Of a DNA stretch of 64,000 nt, positions 44,651 through 54,506 are shown one piece after another. Each line of letters opens with the position of its first letter. Within the stretch, counting starts at the first letter, position 1. The notes beneath the pieces were generated by a model. The model had not been told where the DNA came from, made no database searches, and was given only the letters and a program-made list of their open reading frames with translations. The translations under genes were made by a program, and so were the position numbers. The DNA is from Bryoerythrophyllum caledonicum (taxonomy: Eukaryota; Streptophyta; Bryopsida; Pottiales; Pottiaceae). The stretch spans positions 14,390,187 to 14,454,186 of the forward strand of contig OZ020525.1 in the NCBI GenBank assembly GCA_963971425.1. Direction: 5' to 3'.

Positions 44651-47600
44651 GCTGTCAATATCAAAAGCAAGAGTGTCACTAGCAATAAAGAGTAGGATTA
44701 CTATAGCATCACTCCTTATCACCTTGATTTTAACTTCTTCCCTCAACATGTGTTGAGGGCTTGGTGAAGTTAATGTAATCAAGAAGGAGACTAGGGTAAC
44801 AATGTAAATCTCATTCAAGCAAGCAACTGGACCCCTAACTACTAAGAATTCTAAGTAGGAGGTTTTAGTGCCTTTTACCCGTACACTCACATGAGAGGTG
44901 CCATAAAAGTGGTCACCCCCCCAAGTCAACAAGTTTAGTATTAAAATTTTTGTACATGCCCAAAGGTTTGCATAATAAACCCAATGAGGTGAAATACTAA
45001 TAATCAAAGGGGGGAATGGTAGAGAACTATGACCTTTTAGTATGATCTCAGCTCGGTTGAGATGTTGCCAATTCGTGACTTGTGTTAATCTCTGGCCGCT
45101 CCACACCCTCGAGCAACAATAGTTGGCTAGGAATGGTAGAGAGTAGGCATACTGTAATGGGCATTCATGCGTTGGGTTACCGTTGAGGTGGGTGTTGCTC
45201 CAGCTACGGCCGGTCTGAGGCTTCCTGGCGCCTGTCCCGCCGGTTGGGAGACTTCCCGCCGGTGACTGCACTCCAACTCCGGTGTCTGGGGTCGCTCGTC
45301 TTTGGTTCCCTGAATAGTCTGCGGCGTCGGGGCTCTGGGTGGCGTCTTCTGTATCGGCTCCTAAGCAATCTGCGTTGTGGCTCGTGGTAGCGTCGGGGCT
45401 CGTGGTAGCGTCTGTTGTTTTGACTCCTGAGCAGTCTACGGTGTGTCTCGTGTTAGTATCGGGGCTCGTGGTAGCGTCTGCCGTACCTCCGATTCTTGTG
45501 CGTCTTTGCTGGTTCCTAGGGTTTCTAGCGTCTGGACAACCTCCCTAATTTGTTACGACGGGGCTCCCTGATCTGGCTGGTTTGCGGCGTCCGGCCACCC
45601 TCCCTATATCGTCTGTGCTTCGACACTTGGGCGCTGCTCTCCAGTCTTCCAACGTAAGGCTCGGGCGCAGTCCACTTGGTTGATGGCTCACTTTGTGGTC
45701 TTTGCGACTTGAACATCCGCACTCTTTATCTTCTGTTGTGATTACGATGATCCTCGGGCTGACTGCCTTCTGTTGGCTGCAGGTGTGGTAGTAGTTGAGG
45801 ACGTTGATGGCGCGGGTTGAAGTAGGTTGCGGCCGCCTGGTCGATTTGGAGGATCTGCTGGAATCAGGGACGCACTAGGGTTTGCCGGGGCTGTGGGTGG
45901 CAGCAGCGTGTTGGGTGGACGCGACCTCCTTTGCGTGTTGACGGGCAACCTCCATTGTCCACCGTCTTTTCTCCTCCGATCTTCGCTTCTGGAGGTGTAT
46001 TGAGCAACTCCCTGGCGCCGTGGTGAGATTCTTCACGGTTGGGCTTGGATCGGGGCTTCGTGGAGGACTTCAGTCTGGTTTGCCGCCTAATATGGTGTGT
46101 TAGTTGATGTCGTCTTCCTAACATCTTGTGTTGTGTGAGTGAATTCTTCCCTAATCCAAAGAGTTCTTCTATCCTGCGTAGGTACAATACGATCTGGAAG
46201 GAGTATAGCATTAACAAGTTGAAGTCAGTTAATTCATGAATGATCAAATTGCACAAAAATAAGAACTGAGAGTCAAGAGGGGGGAGTTCTTCACAGATGT
46301 GGTGTGTCTTCGTCAGCTGTGGGGGCGGCGGCTTGTTCTCCTGTTGGGCTCTCCACAGGTATGTGTCCTTCGCACGGGCTGTGTAAGTGGTTCTTTGTTT
46401 CGCTGAGGCAGAGATAATGCATCTGCAAAGTAGAGCAAAGTGAGAGGATTCAAGAGTCAGATGGTAGCTTGTTATATACCTTGTGGAGGGTTGTCGTTTG
46501 GTGGATGTCGTTGTGTTCGATGAACGTCATTGTTCTTGTGTTTGTGGCCGTTTAGGATTGGTTTCTTCAGAGTGCCGTTTGACTTCAGCTGGGCGGTTGT
46601 GGTGTTGTAGATGTGGTGTTGGATCTTGATCTTTCATGGATTTGTGACTTTCTAGAATGTTGTGGCGGCTAGGGTTACGATGCAGCAGCAATTGGCAGTA
46701 TGTTCTTGTGGATTTCTCATTGCTCCTTTTATCATGTTGACGTTGGTGTGCTTGGGGCTGCAGTTGTTGGTGGAGTTGCAGTACTTGGTGTGTTGATCTT
46801 GCCAAGGTGTGTTGCCTTATGCTTTGCCCTCCCTTCTCTTCTAGCACTTGTGTTTTTTTTGGTCCTTGACTTGCTTCGTCGACAGCTGCTGCTTGTCTGT
46901 TGTACTTGTATTGTCTCCTGCTGATAATACATTTAGTGTGTGGAAACTTTGAGAGATAGGTTAGAGTGCTTACCTTAGCCGCAGGTAGTGTGGCGTTGTT
47001 TACCAGGCCTTGTATCGGGCTGGTCCTGGCTTGTAGATGTTGATGATGCGTTCTTGATTTGGGTGTCATCTCATGTATGCTTCTTGTACTTCTTTTCAGC
47101 TCCTGCATGCTGCTTTGTTGTCTCTTCCTGCTGATGCTACATCGGTTTCCCTTCATGTTGACGTTGCGTTGGTGCCTCTTGCTGCAAATGATGAGTCGGT
47201 GATTTTTGTTGCATATGCTGCACCGCTGTTTTTCTCTGTTGATGGCTGCTTGGCGGTAGAGTACGCGGTCTTTTCTGGTGGTAAGAGATAGAGAGCATGT
47301 GTTGGTTAGGTAGCAAATTAGGGTATGTACCTTAGCCAGGAGGGGTAGTATGTCGTTGTTTTTTATCTGTGTCTTGTAATTGGTGTAGGTTGGGTTGATC
47401 CAATGATATTGACGTAGGTATGCTGATGGCGCAGGTGGCTGTCGATAATGCAATGTCCAGGCGACCTTCCACGGGTGGTGCCGCTCTATGCATTGACGCT
47501 TGTGTTCTTGTACTAGTCTTCTCATTCTCGTGCTACCTTGGGACTTCTTGTAATGGAGGTTAGTCGTAAGTATAGTAGCATCAGCAATTACTAGAGAATT

Positions 47601-48271
47601 TCTATCAAGTTTGTGAGAGCAGTATTGAAACATTTCAAACAAATCAAAGTGCAAATTACACATATGTAACTTAGCTGGTCTTGAAGCGTGTTGATCCTTG
47701 AGGGCAGATCTGGCGTCTTGGCGTTTGTCTCTTGCAAAATGTGGGCAGTAATCGATCTTGTATGTGTGCTTGTGTCCTGGTTGAGGAGTTGATAGGTGTG
47801 GTGTTTCTAGTTGTGGTATGGTATCTAGATCTAGATCTATTTGTACATGTTTGCCGTGGGTAATGCAAGATCTAGAGCTAGATCTGGGCCAACACAGAGC
47901 CCCACTTCAGATCTACTCTCCCATACTAGTGCTAGATCGTTTGCAACCCATACAAACTTGTGGTAATAGATCAAGAGCTTGCAATCCCTGCCAACACTCT
48001 ACACACCTTAGAAACACCGTCTAGTAGCAAAACGAGGAACATAACGGGATTCGCAATGAGATCCAGCAGCCCTCATTGCCTTGTGCTTCATGTTTGCGCC
48101 TAACACCTAAGCCCCTCCTCACCAGGATTTGCGGAGCTACTCACTACCCATCTCAACGTATATTGAAGAAATCAACTGTTTGCCTAAACATCTTAGTCGA
48201 GACGTCCACTTACGGAAACGCATCGTGCTCACAAGTGGCAAAAGTATTTAATGCCTTCTGTCATATGCCCA
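44651..48271 (-). other. 5' region of copy C with repeated cassettes
   Basis: 3.6 kb upstream of ORF1. Related modules recur in which GGCTAAG is followed by GTA (minus strand, at 47337, 46980 and, as GCTAAGTTA, 47677), each preceded by Gln/Arg/His-coding sequence. The longest minus frame (47663-46527, 378 codons) shows no domain. 45.2-45.9 kb has short direct repeats around CTCGTGGTAGCGTC. Promoter, spliced leader exons or an older inserted element are all possible. Confidence 0.45.
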
Positions 48272-49398
48272 TTCTTGACTTCAAGCAATATAATCTTTCT
48301 ATATGTGCAATCAAAGTGTATGAAACTTTGTGAGTATGTTACTTGGTAAGTCTTAATGGAGATCCTATAGTCAAAAGGATAAATATAAGATTTTATTTCC
48401 TTCCTTACTCATTGCACTATAATCAACAGTTTTGAAGTGTTATTGGTGTGAAATTGTCACGGGCCTTTAGGGGTTAAGGCAATCAGTAAGAATGTAGGCG
48501 AGTTTGTTTAGGGAGTTTTTGAGGATGATCTTTAAAGTTTTATAGATAGCCATCATTTTAACTGTGAGAATATTCTGTTGGCTAGGTAATCGCTTGGAGA
48601 AGTTGAGTTCATTTTTGATGTTGTGGATGTTGTGTCCAGCTATTTTGGATTGCCAAACATTTGGACATATTTCAATACGTTTGTTAAAGGATCCATTTGC
48701 ATAGTAGCAGTGTTCTGGGTTGAATTTGGAGAAAGGATTTGTATTGTAGGTGAAAAGAGGTAGGGCAAGGTGCGTTTGGTGGTGGATATAGGAGTATTGA
48801 CCACGTTATATTGCGGTTCACTTTTGGTGGTGTTGGAGTAGGGGGAGCATGGTTAGTGTATATGTATTTGATGGCTAGAGATTGTGTCGTAGTATGTAAG
48901 ATTTTTAACTAGTCTATGGTTCCAACGATGATGTTTTGGTGATGTATGCATAGAATTTGTAAGGTGGAGAGTTTGGTGTGCGGTTTGTGTGGTTTGTTGG
49001 AAGTGGGTTTGGTGCAGGTGAGGGTATCGGCATCAAAGAGTGCAATGGTGTGGATATCTTGGAATGCCCCTATAATTGGTGTGGGATTTTGGTACCAATT
49101 TGTGTGAGGGATGATTATGAACGTTACATTGTCCGAGTGTTGTTGTATAGCTAGTGTGGCCCAATGTATTTCTTGGTGGGCCTCTTTGGTGGTATGAGGA
49201 TTTGCAAGGCCGATGCCGCTCCATTTATAATAGAATGCTTTTCCAAGGGAGCTAAAGATTTTATCTTTGTCAAATGGAGAGAATAATTTTTTAATTGCTC
49301 TGAGGCAAGTTAGTGGTGATGAGAAGTAGGTGTGTTCAATTTGAAATTGGTTGGTTATGGAATGGAAGAGAATGGTGGTAGGGTGTATTGTGCGGATT

Positions 49399-50501
49399 GA
49401 AAGTTTCCCCAACATAGACAATTGGACTGGTAAAAATAACATTGACATCAAACTTTCTACAAACTTTTGGAAAAAACCCACAATTACAGACCCTCAGAAA
49501 ACATGGCTTATCAAATTTCGTACTGGACAATATATGGAAAACGCCCTCAAACAACTTTTCTTCGGAATAGAACGATTTCTATTCATAACATACTCAATAT
49601 GCACCTCCACGGACCCAGACACATGGCTACACGTACTCCTCAAAATTATCATATTCACTCCCTAATTGTCAAAAGACACAACAAAGGGGTATGGAAAATC
49701 AAAAAACTAATGATATCCTCACATAAATCCAAGTTCTTTATACTTATGAATGCCAGAACCTTGAACAACAACTTTCAAGAAAACACTGCCCCCCCATAGC
49801 TACTTCCATGGACATGTGGAACCCAAAGATGTCATTGTAATGCGAGATTTAGACCCGACATACTATGTGTCGAGGGACTACAATATAGAGACCCTCCACC
49901 GGACCACACAAATACAAACCTTACTATCCAATTTATCAAATTCAAATATTGTGATGAAAGATTTTCCCCAGAAGCAATTGAAAACAAAATAAATAAATAC
50001 CAACCACTTATTGATGGCATTGCAGCTCATGGATGGAAAGTTGACCCCCTTATTGTCATCACTGCAAGAGCTAGGGCTACTACCTTTATTCCCTCTATGA
50101 AAAGTCTAGAAAAAACATTCAATATCTCCATTAATCCAATTAAAAAGACATTTACAAAAATCAACACCATTGCTATCCACCATGCGATGTCCATACTCCA
50201 GCACAAACATAAAATTGAATATAACCAACCTCTCTCAGAATCAAATGATAGCCCCTACACCTCTCAAAAGCACACATTTAACCTTTACATACCATCTCTC
50301 CGAACTTAGCCTTCTGGCTCTGATTGGTCCTTTGTCCTTGGTCCTTGGTTACTGGCTACATGTATATAGTATCTACCCTCAAGAGGGGAAAGTAGTTCAA
50401 TAACCCTAAACCTTTGTCTGGTGGACATTGGTTTAATGGTGGAACGCACAAACATTTTATTCACTCTGGCCCCCTCTTTTGGCGACCAAAGTTCATTTTT
50501 T
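49399..50501 (+). mobile_element. 5'-truncated retroelement insertion F (plus strand, 1.1 kb)
   Basis: TGCGGATT occurs at 49391-49398 and 50502-50509 as target-site duplication. The insert reads, on plus, from just after RNase H (SFPNIDNWTGKNNIDIKLS) through CSTDPDTWLHVLL, VKRHNKGVWKI, the RPDILCVEGL and KINKYQPLIDGIAAHGWKVDP parts of the restriction-like endonuclease, to the 3' tail (CCCTCAAGAGGGGAAAGTAGTTC...TTTATTCACTC). Removing it rejoins the host copy. One in-frame TAG follows NTAPP. Confidence 0.85.
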
Positions 50502-50906
50502 TGCGGATTTGAGCGGATATTTATTTGAGGTTTTGGGTTTATATTGTTGATATAACCAAAGTATTTTAGTCTCAAATGGTTGGGCGTGGAGATTGTGGTT
50601 AGTTGTAGTATAGATGGAGTGGTGGTATTGGGCCCATAACCAATTTAATCTATCGGTGGATATGGTTGTGAGGTGGCGGCCAATGTTTTTGTAAATATAG
50701 GCTTGTTCATTTTTAATTAATATAGTCGGTGTGGCGACATTGATGTTGGTCTCCAAGTTACATTGAGGGGTGTAGATTTGTAAAGTGGGAGGTTAGTGGG
50801 TGGGTGTACGTAGAAGGTATGGCTAATTTGTAAGTGGAGGTGGTGTATCGCAATCATAGTAGCGTAGTGTTTGTGTTGTTGTTGTTGGTAATAGTTTATG
50901 AGACAT

Positions 50907-51207
50907 ACATACCCTCGAGAGGGGGGAGTAGTTCGATACTACTAAATCTATGTCTGGTGGATATTGGTTTAGTGGTGGAACAAACAGATGCTTTAAACAC
51001 CATATTCATTATATTGGGAGATTTCCATGATTTTGATCTAGTGCACATTCAGCTCGACTTGAGCTGAATGTGCATAGTGGGTACATTTTAGAGCTCAAGA
51101 GCAACATACGTATTAAATTGGGAGGCTCACAATCTCCCAATATAATGAATATGGTGTTTTTATTCACTCCGGCCCCCTTAAGTGAAGACTTGAGTTATTT
51201 TTAATTT
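50907..51207 (+). mobile_element. very short retroelement tail insertion H (plus strand)
   Basis: The 12-bp direct repeat TTTATGAGACAT (50895-50906 and 51208-51219) flanks a family 3' tail (CCCTCGAGAGGGGGGAGTAGTTC...GGTGGAACAAACAG, TTTATTCACTCCGGCCCCC). Only about 140 bp belong to the retroelement; the rest is the nested MITE. Confidence 0.85.
50996..51158. mobile_element. 163-bp MITE with perfect 28-bp terminal inverted repeats and TTTA duplication
   Basis: AACACCATATTCATTATATT... (50996-51023) is exactly inverted at 51131-51158. TTTA flanks both ends (50992-50995, 51159-51162). The interior holds a further perfect inverted repeat, GCACATTCAGCTC / GAGCTGAATGTGC (about 51043-51073). Perfect ends imply a recent insertion. 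The superfamily is not clear. Confidence 0.9.
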
Positions 51208-51761
51208 TTTATGAGACATGTGATGTTGTGTGCAAGAACGATGGTGTTGTGCCATGGGAAGAGAGCTCGTTGTGGTTGCCATTTGATGTATTGTGTGTTG
51301 TTATTTGTTGTTCATTTACATAAAAATTTGGTATTGTTCTTTATAATGTTGTATATATTGGTGTATGTTTAAGTATGGTAGTAATTGGAGAAGAAGAGTA
51401 ACGCCGGCCTACCTTTGAAAAGGAGACCGGCGTAAATAGAGTGTCTGTTCGTCCCACCTCTAGACCTAAGTCCACGGGACATAGGAATAGAGGGATAGAA
51501 CTACTTCCCCCTTTCGAGGGTAGACACTTTAGTTTCTAGTGACCAATAACAAAGACCACGAATGGTCAGAGCCTAGAAGTGGGGTATGTAGTGACTTGGC
51601 ACTCCTCAGTGATTACTCCCAGGCCGTAAAATGAGTTGTGTCAACCAATATCTCACTTCATGCGTGTTTTGGGATAGTGCCATAGTATGCTATCATAATA
51701 AATAGCTTTGCCTTGTTATCAAGGTAAAGTATCTTTAGCTATTACAACTTTTAAATTTTTG

Positions 51762-54506
51762 TTAGGGTGGGTCTTGTAATTGAGGTAAGGGTTGATGATT
51801 TTCTATTTTTCTTTTGTGAAGGAGGATATGCATGGCATATTGTATAGCAATAGTGTTGATGTTTTTGAAGGTATTTTGGATAGTGGCTTTAGGTATTTTA
51901 AATTTGTCTTCGATCCATTTCATTGATGGGATGTGTGTAGCTCCTCTAGCACCAGCTGTGATGACAATGAGGGGGTCAATTTTCCAGCCTCTAGCAGCAA
52001 TATTTTCCGTTAGTGGTTTATATTTGTTGATTTTTGCTTCTAAAGTTTCTAGGGAGAATCTATCGTTACAGTACGTGACTTCTATAAATTGTATGGTGAG
52101 ATTCTGTTCAACATTTTCAAGAGGCTCATTTTGGTAGGGTAAACCTTTGACACAGAGTATATCAGGTCTGAATCTAGCGTTACAATGGCATCTGTGGGTA
52201 CCACATGTACAAGGTAGTAACCAGTTAGGGAGAGTATTTTCTTGGAGATTGTTGTTGAAAGTGCCTGCATTCATGAGAATATAGCATCTAGATTTTTCGG
52301 AAGAGACTAATAATTTCCTAATTTCCCATACTGCTTTGTTGTGCCTTTTAACACGAAGTGAGTGAATTTGTTGTTGTCGACACTTGAGTAATACGTGTAG
52401 CCATGTATCAGGGTCTAATGAGTTACAAATGGAACAAGTGATGGTGGGATATCTTTCCCCTCCAAAGCAGAGTTGTTTTCGGGCCTGACCCAAATATGTT
52501 CCAGTGCGGAACTTGATGAGGCACGTTTTTTGTATGTCAGATATGGTGGGGTTGTTCCAAAATTCATTAGAGAGTTCATTATCAATAGCTGTATTACTTG
52601 TCGATTTATAGATATTAGTGGTTTGTGTAGCCATGATTTCGAGGTTGTATTTTCTGTCATGTTTAGTGATCTGTTTTTCTAAAAACCGAACGGGGCCTTT
52701 ATCTGGTGTGTCAAACATGGAAGGCCAATCGTCTTTTTGATAGTAATATGGGGTGGCGTGCGCGTGTTCGTATGGGTGTGTGGCGTTTCTATGTGCAAGG
52801 TGGGTACCATCTTTTGCTAGTTTATCGGCTTGTTCATTTCCATCAATATTGACATGAGCTCTTACTTTATGTAATGTGATTGGCTGCGTGCGGCTTTGGA
52901 GTAATTCTACCATAGAGGCAAGTGTGATTTGATCTAGGTGACTAATATGTAGTGTAGGATGTTTTATTTGTGTGTTTAGTAAATACAAAACGTTTAGACT
53001 ATCTGTAAATATATGTGTAGGTTCGTTTGGGTATTGGGTGTTGATGATTCTCAAAGTTTTGTGTATTGCTATCATCTTTGTTCGTAGGATATTTTGATGA
53101 CCATGTAGCCTTTTGGCAATATTAAGTCCCTTTGGGCTATAAGTACCATATCCCGCTCTTTCTCTTCTCCATATTCCAGGGCTTGTTTCTTTGAGTTTTT
53201 TGAATGAGCCATCAGTGAAGTAACTGATTTTTGGGTAGAATTTTAAGGGAAGGTAAGTGTGGTAGTTTGGGAGTTGGGGATTGAGTGTATTATTGCGAAT
53301 AGGAGTATTGGGGTATGTGAGTTTGGACCATTTTTTGTTGTGGTTAACAAGGCAGTTAGGAGGGGTAGCTGTGGCAATTTGTGTATGTATTTGTTGTATC
53401 GAGAGGTTGTTGGCTACATATGTAAGTTGGTTTAGTTGTTCATAGGTTCCAATGTTGTAATTTTTATGGTGTATACACATTATTCGTAGTGTTGAAGGTT
53501 CTTTTCGTGGCAAGTTAAGTTCTGGGGGCACTGTAGGTTCGTCGTATGTGATGGTGTCTGCGGCAAAGTGGGCTATGATGTGTGTATCTGGAAAGGGGCC
53601 AATATGGGGGGAAATATTTTGATACCAGTTGGTGTCAGGGGAGATTAATATTGTGACATTATTTGGATTATTTTTGGTAGCTAATTGGGCCCAATGTATA
53701 GCTTGTTGTGTGTCTATTTCATTATGTGGGTGAGCATACCCAATGCCCTTCCATTTGTGTTCAAAGGCTTTACCTAGGGACCCGAATATTACATCTCGTG
53801 GAAATGGTAAGAAAAATTGGGTGAGTTGTGTGGGGCAAGTAACTGGTGATGAAAAGTATGAGTGTTTGATGTTGAATGTTGATGTGAGATAGTCTAATAT
53901 TGGTGTTGGTAGTGTGTACTGTGTAAGTTTTAATGGATCATTTTTGGGGATTCGGTATTTGTATCTTTGATATAACCAGACAACTTCAGTTTCAAATGGT
54001 TGTGTAGGTGGTTCTAGTCCGTGTGGGTGGTTTTTTGCATTATGGTATTGGTTCCATAGCCAGTGGAGTCTATTTTTTGGAATGGTGATAAGGTGCCTAC
54101 CATTATCTTCGTATATATGGGCCACATCATGTTGTGTTTGTATGGTGATTACATTTGTTTTTATGTCGCTTTCGGGGTTGCATTCGTTAATGGATATGCG
54201 GGTGAGTGGGATGTTTAATGCGGATGTGACAAATCTTGTGTCTCTTTGTTGATGAGTGGAAAAGTATGCTTTTATTAGGTTAGAGAAGTGTCGGTGTTGT
54301 GTTTTGGTGTAATGTTGTTTGAGTAGTTCGGTGTGGTGATTACAAGTGTTGGGGTCATTCCAAGGAAATAATTCTCTTTGAGGCAGCCATTTGTTGTATG
54401 TGGTATGATTTGGTAATCTCCATTGGCATAGGTATGATGAGTCATTTTTTACTATACCATTAGAGTCTATATAGTGTTGTTTTTTATGATCCTGTATTAC
54501 ATTCAT
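51762..54506 (-). CDS. ORF2 of copy E, C-terminal part: chromodomain-like, unknown domain, RNase H, CCHC, restriction-like endonuclease
   Basis: 914 open codons. Residues about 10-50: chromodomain-like YIDSNGIVKNDSSYLCQWRL ... YNKWLPQRELFPW. About 150-370: uncharacterised domain (FSSPVTCPTQL, IFGSLGKAFEHKW, GIGYAHPHNE, VTILISPDTNWYQN). About 430-570: RNase H (YFTDGSF, HIFTDSLN, GNEQADKLAKDG), with the usual Glu replaced in ILRTKMIAIHKTL. About 650-690: CSICNSLDPDTWLHVLLKC then VKRHNKAVWEI, as in R2-type elements. About 740-840: restriction-like endonuclease core RPDILCVKG, IQFIEVTYCNDRF, INKYKPL, IDPLIVITAGARGATH. It overlaps the preceding frame by ATGA, a frameshift rather than a true start. 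Confidence 0.85.
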   Translation of the reverse strand: MNVIQDHKKQHYIDSNGIVKNDSSYLCQWRLPNHTTYNKWLPQRELFPWNDPNTCNHHTELLKQHYTKTQHRHFSNLIKAYFSTHQQRDTRFVTSALNIPLTRISINECNPESDIKTNVITIQTQHDVAHIYEDNGRHLITIPKNRLHWLWNQYHNAKNHPHGLEPPTQPFETEVVWLYQRYKYRIPKNDPLKLTQYTLPTPILDYLTSTFNIKHSYFSSPVTCPTQLTQFFLPFPRDVIFGSLGKAFEHKWKGIGYAHPHNEIDTQQAIHWAQLATKNNPNNVTILISPDTNWYQNISPHIGPFPDTHIIAHFAADTITYDEPTVPPELNLPRKEPSTLRIMCIHHKNYNIGTYEQLNQLTYVANNLSIQQIHTQIATATPPNCLVNHNKKWSKLTYPNTPIRNNTLNPQLPNYHTYLPLKFYPKISYFTDGSFKKLKETSPGIWRRERAGYGTYSPKGLNIAKRLHGHQNILRTKMIAIHKTLRIINTQYPNEPTHIFTDSLNVLYLLNTQIKHPTLHISHLDQITLASMVELLQSRTQPITLHKVRAHVNIDGNEQADKLAKDGTHLAHRNATHPYEHAHATPYYYQKDDWPSMFDTPDKGPVRFLEKQITKHDRKYNLEIMATQTTNIYKSTSNTAIDNELSNEFWNNPTISDIQKTCLIKFRTGTYLGQARKQLCFGGERYPTITCSICNSLDPDTWLHVLLKCRQQQIHSLRVKRHNKAVWEIRKLLVSSEKSRCYILMNAGTFNNNLQENTLPNWLLPCTCGTHRCHCNARFRPDILCVKGLPYQNEPLENVEQNLTIQFIEVTYCNDRFSLETLEAKINKYKPLTENIAARGWKIDPLIVITAGARGATHIPSMKWIEDKFKIPKATIQNTFKNINTIAIQYAMHILLHKRKIENHQPLPQLQDPP

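Larger units (their letters stand above)
48474..51389 (-). mobile_element. old retroelement 'host' copy, middle part (interrupted by two insertions)
   Basis: Own segments: 48474-49398, 50502-50906 and 51208-51389. On the minus strand these read chromodomain-like (W.PQR.LFPW near 51270), then GRHLTTISTDRLNWLWAQYH and QPFETKILWLYQQY (50756-50520), HTYFSSPLTC, FSSLGKAFYYKWSGIGLANP (49390-48909), and RNase H to 48478. It continues at 33793. Its 5' part is cut by the element beginning at 51390. Confidence 0.8.

Noticed and set aside
46527-47663. 378-codon minus-strand gene
   Set aside because: Composition-driven Gln/Arg/His frame inside the 5' region of a retroelement, without domain similarity; kept only as part of that region.
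48478-50501. Twin-primed (5'-inverted) retroelement insertion
   Set aside because: Minus-strand sequence left of 49398 continues at 50502, with TGCGGATT duplicated, so the plus-strand part is a separate insertion into an older copy.
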